Assembly (NCBI GenBank): GCA_040221375.1
Contig: JAVKEP010000049.1
Location: 1 to 18,753 of the forward strand
Length of the DNA stretch: 18,753 nt
Source: SHAN690 sp040221375
Lineage (GTDB): Bacteria; Bacteroidota; Bacteroidia; Flavobacteriales_G; Salibacteraceae
Reading direction: 5' to 3'
A program made the position numbers and the translations under genes. Under the pieces are notes generated by a model. It saw only the letters and a program-made list of their open reading frames with translations. It had not been told where the DNA came from and ran no database searches. This document shows, piece by piece, positions 6,360 to 13,657 of this stretch; position 1 is the stretch's first letter; every line of letters starts with the position of its first letter.

Positions 6360-9203
6360 ATGCAGGAAGTAGATCAGTTGGATGCTCGGGAATACATTGT
6401 TATTAAAGGCGCCAAGATGCACAACCTTCGCAGCGTTGACGTTGCAATCAGGCGAAACAGCTTCACGGTAATTACGGGGCTTTCCGGTTCAGGGAAATCG
6501 TCGCTCGCCTTCGATACGCTTTACGCGGAGGGACAGCGACGGTACATCGAGAGCCTTTCTGCCTATGCCAGGCAGTTTCTAGGAAAAATCGAAAAGCCGA
6601 AGGTGGACTATATCCGCGGGATTTCGCCGGCCGTGGCCATTGAGCAAAAGGTCAATACCCGGAACCCACGATCCACCGTAGGAACGTCTACCGAAATCTA
6701 CGATTATATCAAGCTGATGTACGCGCGCATCGGGCGAACCTATTCGCCTGAGAGTGGAGAAGAGGTGCGAAAGCACAGCGTTCAGGACGTGATCGACGCC
6801 ATCATGCAAAAGGAGGAAGGGGAGCGATTGCTCCTTACCGTGGCCATCGATTTCGACAATAAGAAGGAACTGGAGCAGCGTTTGCAACTGCTCGAGCAGA
6901 ACGGATTTACCAGGGTACTCGTCGGATCCGAGGTGGAGCGATTGGGGAAACAAAAAATCGACGTGACTGAATCGTACCACTTGGTGATCGATCGGATCGT
7001 TGTTGCTAAGGACGACGAAGGCTTTCGAAATCGGCTCTCAGATTCTGTAGAACTCGCCTTTTACGAAGGACATGGAAATGTTTCCTTGCGTTCGTATGAC
7101 CAGCCAGAAGAAGCTGCGTTCTATTCGAACCTCTTCCAAATGGATGGTATCCTTTTCGAAGAACCGGACGTTCACTTCTTGAGTTTTAACAACCCGCGCG
7201 GGGCCTGCAAGCGATGCGAAGGTTTCGGAAGCATCATCGGCATCGATCCAGACCTTGTGATACCCGATCGATCACTGAGCGTGTACCAGGATGCCTTGGT
7301 TTGCTGGAAGGGCGAAAAGATGAGTGCTTGGAAAGAGAAGCTGGTGCAGAGCGCAGGTCAGTTTGATTTTCCGATCCATCGCTCGATCGAGGAATTGACG
7401 GCTAAAGAAGAAAAGTTGCTTTGGACAGGCAATAAGCACTTCAATGGGCTGAATGCGTTCTTCCAACACTTGGAGGAAAAATCCTACAAGATCCAGTACC
7501 GAGTCATGTTGTCTAGGTACCGCGGTAAAACGCTTTGTCCTGAGTGCAACGGAACCCGGTTGAGGAAGGACGCGAACTACGTAAAGATTGCTGGGAAATC
7601 GATTTCAGAGCTGCTTTTATTACCCATTGATGCGTTGCGGGATCATTTTGACGGGTTGGAATTGAACGCGTATGAAAGCAAGGTAGCCAAGCGGCTTTTG
7701 ATCGAGATTACGAACAGGTTGAATTATTTGTGCGACGTTGGGTTGTCTTATTTGAATTTAAACAGGCTTTCGAATACGCTCTCGGGAGGTGAGTCGCAGC
7801 GAATCCAGCTCGCTACCTCGCTGGGAAGTTCCCTTGTGGGATCCATGTACATCTTGGATGAACCGAGCATCGGTTTGCATCCGCGCGATACCGAACGACT
7901 GATCGGTGTGTTGAAGAATTTGCAAGCTGTGGGGAATACGCTGATTGTAGTGGAACACGACGAGGATATCATGCGGGCATCGGATGAACTGATCGACCTT
8001 GGACCTGAAGCGGGTGTGAACGGAGGACATTTGGTATTTCAAGGAGGAATGGAGGCGCTTGCTAATGAGGAAAACAGCATTACCGCCCGCTATTTGAATG
8101 GCTTGGATGCGATTCCGATTCCCGAATCGCGACGGCCGTGGAAGTACTATATCGAAGTGCTTGGCGCAAAGGAGAACAACCTAAAAAACGTGGATGTGAA
8201 GGTGCCACTCGGCATTTTGACCGTCGTGACGGGGGTCAGTGGCTCGGGCAAATCATCCTTGATCAAGAAAGTGTTGCACCCCGCGTTGGCAAAACGGATT
8301 GGCGGGCATAGTTCAGAGCAATCTGGAGCCTTCAGGGCCATCGAAGGCCACATCAATCGGGTGGATGCAGTGGAGTTCGTGGATCAAAATCCTATTGGTC
8401 GTTCATCTCGTAGCAATCCAGTTACGTTTATCAAAGCGTTTGACGACATCCGGAGTTTGTTCTCGAGCCAACCCTTGGCGAAAATGCGCGGATTCAAGCC
8501 CGCTCATTTTTCGTTCAACGTAGACGGAGGAAGATGCGAAACGTGTCAAGGAGAAGGGCAGACGACGGTAGAGATGCAGTTCATGCCCGACATTCACTTG
8601 ACCTGTGAGTCGTGCGGTGGAAAGCGCTTTAAGGAGGAGGTGCTGGAAGTGAAGTTTCACGACAAGAGCATCAACGATGTATTGGAGCTTTCGGTAGATG
8701 AGGCCATTGCATTCTTTGAGATGCATGCACGCACAGCTTCGGAGAAGAAAGTCATCCAAAAGCTGATGCCACTCCAAGAGGTAGGACTAGGCTATGTGAC
8801 CTTGGGACAAAGTTCGAGCACATTGTCTGGAGGAGAGGCGCAAAGGATTAAGCTGGCATCGTTCATAGGAAAAGGGCAGTCGGCGGACAATGGAGGAACC
8901 TTCTTTTTGTTTGACGAACCCACGACCGGCCTTCATGTGCACGACATCCGTAAATTGTTGGCGAGTTTCAAGAAGCTGCTCGACCTCGGGCATACGATTT
9001 TGGTGATCGAGCACAACCTCGAGATCATCAAACAGGCGGACTGGATCATTGACTTGGGACTAGAAGGCGGTGATCGGGGCGGTCAGGTAATTTTTGAGGG
9101 CACGCCAGAAGCGCTCGCGGCGCAAACAAAGGGACATACTGCTGCTTACGTAAAAGCCAAGCTTTTAGAGACGAATACTGCCGAGGTGAAGAGCGGGCTT
9201 TAA
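6360..9203 (+). CDS. uvrA: Excinuclease ABC subunit UvrA
   Basis: This 947-aa protein (from the ATG at 6360) is a double ABC ATPase that, with UvrB, finds bulky DNA lesions in nucleotide excision repair. Half one has Walker A GLSGSGKS at residues 40-47 and signature LSGGESQ at 474-480. Half two has Walker A GVSGSGKS at 625-632 and LSGGEAQ at 822-828. The C-terminal zinc module is intact (CETC at 726-729, CESC at 749-752). In the N-terminal half CKRC (283-286) and CPEC (393-396) are present, but the CxxC pair that in E. coli UvrA precedes the SFNNPxGAC stretch is missing. I preferred the ATG because AAGGAG precedes it; an upstream in-frame GTG at 6339 would add 7 residues. The absent cysteine pair suggests a Bacteroidota-type or paralogous UvrA; a second uvrA elsewhere cannot be excluded. 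Confidence 0.95.
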   Translation: MQEVDQLDAREYIVIKGAKMHNLRSVDVAIRRNSFTVITGLSGSGKSSLAFDTLYAEGQRRYIESLSAYARQFLGKIEKPKVDYIRGISPAVAIEQKVNTRNPRSTVGTSTEIYDYIKLMYARIGRTYSPESGEEVRKHSVQDVIDAIMQKEEGERLLLTVAIDFDNKKELEQRLQLLEQNGFTRVLVGSEVERLGKQKIDVTESYHLVIDRIVVAKDDEGFRNRLSDSVELAFYEGHGNVSLRSYDQPEEAAFYSNLFQMDGILFEEPDVHFLSFNNPRGACKRCEGFGSIIGIDPDLVIPDRSLSVYQDALVCWKGEKMSAWKEKLVQSAGQFDFPIHRSIEELTAKEEKLLWTGNKHFNGLNAFFQHLEEKSYKIQYRVMLSRYRGKTLCPECNGTRLRKDANYVKIAGKSISELLLLPIDALRDHFDGLELNAYESKVAKRLLIEITNRLNYLCDVGLSYLNLNRLSNTLSGGESQRIQLATSLGSSLVGSMYILDEPSIGLHPRDTERLIGVLKNLQAVGNTLIVVEHDEDIMRASDELIDLGPEAGVNGGHLVFQGGMEALANEENSITARYLNGLDAIPIPESRRPWKYYIEVLGAKENNLKNVDVKVPLGILTVVTGVSGSGKSSLIKKVLHPALAKRIGGHSSEQSGAFRAIEGHINRVDAVEFVDQNPIGRSSRSNPVTFIKAFDDIRSLFSSQPLAKMRGFKPAHFSFNVDGGRCETCQGEGQTTVEMQFMPDIHLTCESCGGKRFKEEVLEVKFHDKSINDVLELSVDEAIAFFEMHARTASEKKVIQKLMPLQEVGLGYVTLGQSSSTLSGGEAQRIKLASFIGKGQSADNGGTFFLFDEPTTGLHVHDIRKLLASFKKLLDLGHTILVIEHNLEIIKQADWIIDLGLEGGDRGGQVIFEGTPEALAAQTKGHTAAYVKAKLLETNTAEVKSGL

Positions 9204-9217
9204 AGCCAGCCTTGCGT

Positions 9218-9307
9218 GAAGGATAGGAGCGGCAGCTGCTGCGCTCTTAGCGCAGGACTACAGCGGATAGCCTGACCTGCGCGCAGCGGAGGGCACGCCC
9301 TTCTTTT
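9218..9307 (+). ncRNA. Structured intergenic element, possibly a Flavo-1-like RNA
   Basis: Between uvrA and the convergent ABC gene lies a GC-rich, non-coding stretch with strong local structure: a perfect 7-bp hairpin (CTGCGCT, loop CTT, AGCGCAG, 9239-9255), a 10-bp palindrome CTGCGCGCAG (9277-9286) and a final GGGCACGCCC followed by TTCTTTTT. The framework GGAT..GAGCGGC, then ACAGCGGATAGCC, then ACGCCC, interrupted by hairpins, matches my memory of a repeated structured element found between genes in flavobacteria; I believe Rfam lists this as Flavo-1 but cannot confirm it. The final hairpin and T-rich tail may also serve as the uvrA terminator. Function is unknown. Confidence 0.5.
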
Positions 9308-9363
9308 TGAAGCTAAATCGGAATCCTGCGAATGGGTATGCGCCTTGTTTGGGCGGTTGGATG

Positions 9364-11124
9364 TCAAACAAATTGCAGGTCGTACAATTTTTTGTAATGC
9401 CCGTCTTTCTGGAGAAGTTCTTGGTGATTTCCTTTTTCAATGATTTCGCCTTTTTCCATGACCATGATGACATCGGCGTGCTGGACGGTGGCGAGACGAT
9501 GCGCGATGATGATGGAGGTGCGGTCTTTGGTAATTTGCTCAATGGCTTCTTGGATCATGCTTTCCGTTTCGGTATCAACCGATGAGGTAGCTTCATCGAG
9601 CACGAGGATGGAAGGATTGTAGATATACGCTCGGATAAACGCCAATAATTGACGTTGGCCTACGGAAAGCATGCCGCCCCTTTCTTTTACATTGAAATGA
9701 TAGCCGCCTGGCAGCTTATCGATGAAGCGGTGTGCTCCAACTTTTTTGGCTGCGGCTTGCACTTCTTCAAGGCTGATTTTCGGGTTGTTGAGGGTGATGT
9801 TGTTGTAAATGGAATCGGAGAAAAGAAAGACGTCTTGGAGGACGACTCCCACTTTTCGGCTCAGGTAATTGGGGTCGAAATCACGGAGTTCGATGCCGTC
9901 TACCTTGATGTTGCCTCGGCTGTATTCGTACGACCGGCTGAGGGTGTTGATGATGCTCGTTTTGCCAGCGCCTGTGGCCCCTACGATGGCAACGTTCTGG
10001 CCTTCTTGTACGGTAAAGCTGACGTCTTTCAAGACCCACTCTTCGTTGTTGTAGGCAAACCAGACGTGCTCATAGGCGATGTGTCCTTTGAGCTCAGGGT
10101 GCAGGTTTTTACCGGATCCTTCGATGCTGGCCTGGGTATCGAGCAGTTTGAAAACACGTTCGCTGGCTACCATGCCCATTTGGAGGGTGTTGAAGCGGTC
10201 TGCCAATTGGCGAATCGGGCGGAAAAGCATGTAGATGTAGAGCAAGAATGCCACCAGTTGGCCGTATTCGAACGTGCCGGTAATCATTTCTTTGGCCCCC
10301 CACCAAATGAGCAATGCGATGGAGAGAGCGGAGAGGATTTCCACGACCGGAAAGAAGATCGCGTTGGCGAAAACGGTGCGGAGGTGGGCGTCGCGATGCC
10401 TTGCATTGATTTCCTTGAATTTCTTCATCTCCTGCTTTTCGCGGTTGAAGATTTGCACGATGAACATGCCCGTGATGTGTTCTTGGACAAAGGCATTGAG
10501 TTTGGCAACTTCGTTTCTGACGTCTTGAAAAGCGAGCTTGATGTAGTTCTTAAAGATGTTGGTCGCCCAAAGAAGCAGTGGAATCGGAATCAGAACTACC
10601 AACGTGAGTTTCCAGTTGAGCACCAACATGAAGGCAATGACCACAGTGAGCTTGATGATTTCACCGAAAATCGTGAGGACGCCTTCTGAAAAGATATTGG
10701 AGATGGTTTCGATGTCAGATACAGCGCGGGTGACCAAGGTGCCGATGGGCGTTTGGTCGAAGTACCTCAGTCGGAAGTGAGTGATTTTATTGTAGACATC
10801 AAGGCGGAGATCACGGATGACGGATTGGCCCAGCCAGTTGGCCAAGTAGGTTTGAGCGAATTGTACAACGGCTTCCAACACGAGCATCCCGATGATGATC
10901 ATGGTCATGAACTCGAGGAGGTCGGGATTGGGAATGATCACCGATTGGTCCAGAGTGTACTGAATCAACCAAGGTCGCAGTGGGCTGATCGCTGCTGAAA
11001 GTAAGACCAAAAACCCGGTGAAAACGAAGAGTGTTTTATACGGATTGACGTACTTCATCACACGCATGAACAGGCCCATGTCGAAGGCTTTGCCGCTGAC
11101 CGATTTATCTTTTTGGCCGCTCAT
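9364..11124 (-). CDS. ABC transporter, fused permease and ATPase (MsbA/multidrug type)
   Basis: This 586-aa half-transporter of the ABC-B exporter class acts as a dimer in the inner membrane. Residues about 30-310 hold the six-helix membrane domain, with hydrophobic segments near 32-48, 72-92, 150-168, 172-190, 258-275 and 285-302. Residues about 345-586 form the ATPase, with Walker A GATGAGKT (382-389), Q-loop LQD (429-431), signature LSVGQ (486-490), Walker B SILVLDE (505-511) and H-loop histidine 542. The signature has valine where LSGGQ is usual; this variant is not expected to abolish ATPase activity. The substrate cannot be told; lipids or hydrophobic drugs are typical of the class. Its ATG overlaps the truA stop by 4 nt (ATGA), so it is translationally coupled to truA. 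Confidence 0.93.
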   Translation of the reverse strand: MSGQKDKSVSGKAFDMGLFMRVMKYVNPYKTLFVFTGFLVLLSAAISPLRPWLIQYTLDQSVIIPNPDLLEFMTMIIIGMLVLEAVVQFAQTYLANWLGQSVIRDLRLDVYNKITHFRLRYFDQTPIGTLVTRAVSDIETISNIFSEGVLTIFGEIIKLTVVIAFMLVLNWKLTLVVLIPIPLLLWATNIFKNYIKLAFQDVRNEVAKLNAFVQEHITGMFIVQIFNREKQEMKKFKEINARHRDAHLRTVFANAIFFPVVEILSALSIALLIWWGAKEMITGTFEYGQLVAFLLYIYMLFRPIRQLADRFNTLQMGMVASERVFKLLDTQASIEGSGKNLHPELKGHIAYEHVWFAYNNEEWVLKDVSFTVQEGQNVAIVGATGAGKTSIINTLSRSYEYSRGNIKVDGIELRDFDPNYLSRKVGVVLQDVFLFSDSIYNNITLNNPKISLEEVQAAAKKVGAHRFIDKLPGGYHFNVKERGGMLSVGQRQLLAFIRAYIYNPSILVLDEATSSVDTETESMIQEAIEQITKDRTSIIIAHRLATVQHADVIMVMEKGEIIEKGNHQELLQKDGHYKKLYDLQFV

Positions 11125-11873
11125 GAAATGATATCATCTGGATAGGTGACTCGTGTGAGGTACAATCCGTGGGCGGGGGCAGAGAAGCCCGCCTTACTTC
11201 TGTCTTTGGATGCGAGGATTGCCTGCAGGGTTTCTATGTCTATCGTTCCCCGTCCCAGGTCGATGAGGGTTCCTACCATGGCGCGGACCATGTTTCTGAG
11301 GAATCGATTTGCGGTGACCTCAAACCTCAATTCAGAGCCGTTCTGTGTCCATCGCGCGAAGGTCAGATCACACAAGTTGGTTTCGGTTTGTGTATTTGAC
11401 TTCGAGAAACATGAAAAATCTTCGTACGATGTCAGCGCTTCTGCTCCTAAATTCATCCGTTCCAAATCTAGTGATTCACGCATTTCCCACTTGCGCAAAA
11501 CGGCGAAGGGATCTTTTTTTTGTGTAATCAAGTAAGCATACGATCGACTGGTAGCACTGAAACGGGTATGTGCGTCTGATGGAACGGCAAACATGCGATG
11601 CACGGCGATGGATTCGGGTAAAAAACGGTTGCAGCGAAAGGTCAATTTTTTCAAGTCAACATCACGCAGATCAGTGTCAAAGTGGGCAAAGAATTGCGTC
11701 GCGTGCACGCCGGTATCTGTCCGGCCACAACCCACCGTATATATTTCTGTTCGAAGAAGGGTAGAAAGCGCTGAGTTCAGACTTTCCTGAATAGTTTTGG
11801 CGTTCGGTTGGATTTGCCAGCCGTGGAATTCGCTGCCGTCGTATGACAGCTCTATAAAGTAGCGGTTGGCCAT
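11121..11873 (-). CDS. truA: tRNA pseudouridine(38-40) synthase TruA
   Basis: This 250-aa enzyme converts uridines 38-40 of the tRNA anticodon arm into pseudouridine. The N-terminal YDGSEFHGWQ (residues 11-20) and the catalytic GRTDTGVHA with the nucleophilic aspartate at residue 53 are characteristic, as are NRFLRNMVRAMVGTLIDLGRG and the C-terminal AHGLYLTRVTY. Length is normal for the family. It is first in a two-gene unit with the ABC exporter, sharing a 4-nt stop/start overlap. The divergent menA start is only 21 bp away, and a perfect TACATTTG -7 box for truA occupies part of that gap, so the truA mRNA would have almost no 5' leader. Confidence 0.97.
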   Translation of the reverse strand: MANRYFIELSYDGSEFHGWQIQPNAKTIQESLNSALSTLLRTEIYTVGCGRTDTGVHATQFFAHFDTDLRDVDLKKLTFRCNRFLPESIAVHRMFAVPSDAHTRFSATSRSYAYLITQKKDPFAVLRKWEMRESLDLERMNLGAEALTSYEDFSCFSKSNTQTETNLCDLTFARWTQNGSELRFEVTANRFLRNMVRAMVGTLIDLGRGTIDIETLQAILASKDRSKAGFSAPAHGLYLTRVTYPDDIIS

Positions 11874-11880
11874 AAGCGGA

Positions 11881-11888
11881 CAAATGTA
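11881..11888 (-). promoter_or_regulatory. Candidate -7 box (TACATTTG) of truA
   Basis: The box is an exact TAnnTTTG match, 7 nt before the truA ATG, inside the 21-bp divergent gap. The corresponding -33 region would lie within the first codons of menA, where no clear TTTG is seen. Confidence 0.5.
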
Positions 11889-11894
11889 GCCAGA

Positions 11895-12818
11895 ATGGAT
11901 GTAGAGACATTGAATAAGGAAGCATCAAAAACAAAAGCTTGGCTAGGAGCCATGCGCCTCAGGACGTTGCCGCTGGCATTGGCATCTACCTTAACGGGCG
12001 GATTTCTCGCTATGAACGACGGAAGTTTTGACGTGGGCGTGCTCGTCCTCACGGCGCTCACGACGGTATTGCTACAAATCAACAGCAACCTGGCAAACGA
12101 CTATGGAGACTTCAGCCACGGGACTGACAACGACGAACGAATTGGCCCTCAGCGCGCAATGCAGTCAGGGATTATCTCAGGCAGAGAAATGCGTAATTCA
12201 ATCGGCATTGCCTCCGTACTCTCATTCTTGTCGGGCATCACTTTGCTCTACTACGCTCCTCTCGACTGGATGACAAGTGGGTTGTTGCTCGTTTTTGGGG
12301 TTGCGGCGATCGTGGCGTCTATCCGATATACTGCAGGGAGGAATCCATACGGTTACCGGGGCTTGGGTGATGTTTCGGTCATGGCGTTTTTTGGGGTCTT
12401 GGGTGTAGTTGGCTCCTATTTGTGTCAGATGGGAAGCGTTGAAATGGACATACTCCTGCCTGCCATTTCCATCGGGGCTTTTAGCACTGGCGTATTGAAT
12501 GTCAACAACACCCGTGACATTGAGAGCGACCGGAATGCTGGCAAGATCACGCTTGCGGTAAGAATGGGGCCGATCCGAGCACGTGCGTACCACGTTGTCT
12601 TATTGGCGATTGGTTGTACCGCTTTTCTGGGATATGCGATGAGGCATTTCGAATGGGGTTGGGATTGGCTTTTTCTAGCGACCTACCCGCTCTTTGCCTG
12701 GAATGCGTATCAGGTGCATTCGAATCGCATTTCGCAAGCCTTGGACCCGATGCTGAAGCAGCTGGCTCTTTCTACCTTTCTTTTTGCGCTCTTGATCGGG
12801 CTGGGGATTGCCTTGTGA
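11895..12818 (+). CDS. menA: 1,4-dihydroxy-2-naphthoate polyprenyltransferase MenA
   Basis: This 307-aa UbiA-family membrane prenyltransferase attaches a polyprenyl chain to 1,4-dihydroxy-2-naphthoate, giving demethylmenaquinone for the respiratory chain. The first aspartate-rich motif is NDYGDFSHGTD (residues 68-78), followed by ERIGPQRAMQSG, which is typical of MenA. The second motif is NNTRDIESDRNAGK (204-217). Eight or so hydrophobic segments span the sequence, as expected for UbiA proteins. The start gives 16 residues before the conserved WLGAMRLRTLPL. Other men genes are not in the window. It is divergent from truA with only 21 bp between start codons, so its own promoter must reach into truA. 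Confidence 0.95.
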   Translation: MDVETLNKEASKTKAWLGAMRLRTLPLALASTLTGGFLAMNDGSFDVGVLVLTALTTVLLQINSNLANDYGDFSHGTDNDERIGPQRAMQSGIISGREMRNSIGIASVLSFLSGITLLYYAPLDWMTSGLLLVFGVAAIVASIRYTAGRNPYGYRGLGDVSVMAFFGVLGVVGSYLCQMGSVEMDILLPAISIGAFSTGVLNVNNTRDIESDRNAGKITLAVRMGPIRARAYHVVLLAIGCTAFLGYAMRHFEWGWDWLFLATYPLFAWNAYQVHSNRISQALDPMLKQLALSTFLFALLIGLGIAL

Positions 12819-12888
12819 CCGGAGGCCGTATGCTCATTCTGGATGAGGGTTATTGGGACCATAGGCAACAAGCGCTAATTTCGTATGC

Positions 12889-13617
12889 ATGAAGACCGTT
12901 TTTTTCACATCTCTTGCGCTGATTGCACTCACTGTACTTGGTGCATGTGCCAAGAAGGATGATCCTTTCGAATACCCCGACGGGGAGATCACACAACCTA
13001 CGGTGGTTACTCAAATGACGCGGGTGATTGCCGAGGATGAACATTGGGTGGTGGAAAATGTAGCCGACGGTTGCGACGAGAATTTTCCGGCTAAGACATT
13101 TGCTATATCAGAATTGAGTTACACACGAGGCTTTGCAACCTTGTACCTCGTGCCGGATTCAATCGCATGCAGTCCGTTTGTCTCGGCTCTTACGTCGATT
13201 CGTTCTGATGAAGTGCCTTCTGATTATTGGGACAATTGGAAATTTGAGCTCACTTTTTCGGAGTTGCAGCTCAACGAAGCTTCTGAACTTCGTTTAAAGC
13301 TGGCATATCGCGAAGTGGAGATTGATTTGGATTTGGCCCCTTTTATGCGAGAAACCATCGCTCCGGATACGGCGTTGAATACCGATGTCAGCGGCTTGTT
13401 TTCGTTTGATATACAACAAGGCTATACCAACTTCCTGCTGAACGGCCTGCGTTGGGAGCCAGATTTTTCAGAAGATTCGGGCAATCGATTCGATCAGAAT
13501 GCTTCAGTGGATGAGCCTTCCATTCAACTCGTGCTGAGTTCGGAAGGAACCGAGGCGCGCTCATTAATCGTGTTCACATACATCCGTGTGTCGAGCTATG
13601 GGGTTCCGGAACAATAG
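12889..13617 (+). CDS. Lipoprotein of unknown function
   Basis: This 242-aa protein begins with a clear lipoprotein signal peptide (MKTVFFTSLALIALTVLGAC, lipidated cysteine at residue 20), then a charged stretch, so it is exported and membrane-anchored. The mature part is acidic and predicted from its alternating pattern to be mostly beta-strand; two cysteines, C62 and C94, could form a disulfide. I recognise no family or catalytic motif. It lies 70 bp after menA and 40 bp before rarA on the same strand, but nothing suggests a shared function with either. A TAATTTCG box (7 of 8 to the -7 consensus) lies 5 nt before its start. Confidence 0.8.
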   Translation: MKTVFFTSLALIALTVLGACAKKDDPFEYPDGEITQPTVVTQMTRVIAEDEHWVVENVADGCDENFPAKTFAISELSYTRGFATLYLVPDSIACSPFVSALTSIRSDEVPSDYWDNWKFELTFSELQLNEASELRLKLAYREVEIDLDLAPFMRETIAPDTALNTDVSGLFSFDIQQGYTNFLLNGLRWEPDFSEDSGNRFDQNASVDEPSIQLVLSSEGTEARSLIVFTYIRVSSYGVPEQ

Positions 13618-13640
13618 CCAACTTCTTTGTGGGCAATGGG

Positions 13641-13648
13641 TATGTTTG
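13641..13648 (+). promoter_or_regulatory. Candidate -7 box (TATGTTTG) of rarA
   Basis: An exact TAnnTTTG match is located 9 nt before the rarA ATG. Between box and ATG is GAGG, which could act as a ribosome site. No convincing -33 element was found. Confidence 0.4.
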
Positions 13649-13657
13649 TGAGGTAAA

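Noticed and set aside
9649..10689. Long + strand open frame (346 codons) opposite the ABC transporter
   Set aside because: It lies wholly antisense to a gene with complete ABC motifs, and its composition (rich in D, E, F, H, V) is that of a reverse-strand shadow.
11129..11136. Isolated TGATATCA at the 3' end of truA, identical to the core of the SPFH operon repeats
   Set aside because: Single copy inside coding sequence, with no tandem neighbours; expected occasionally by chance.
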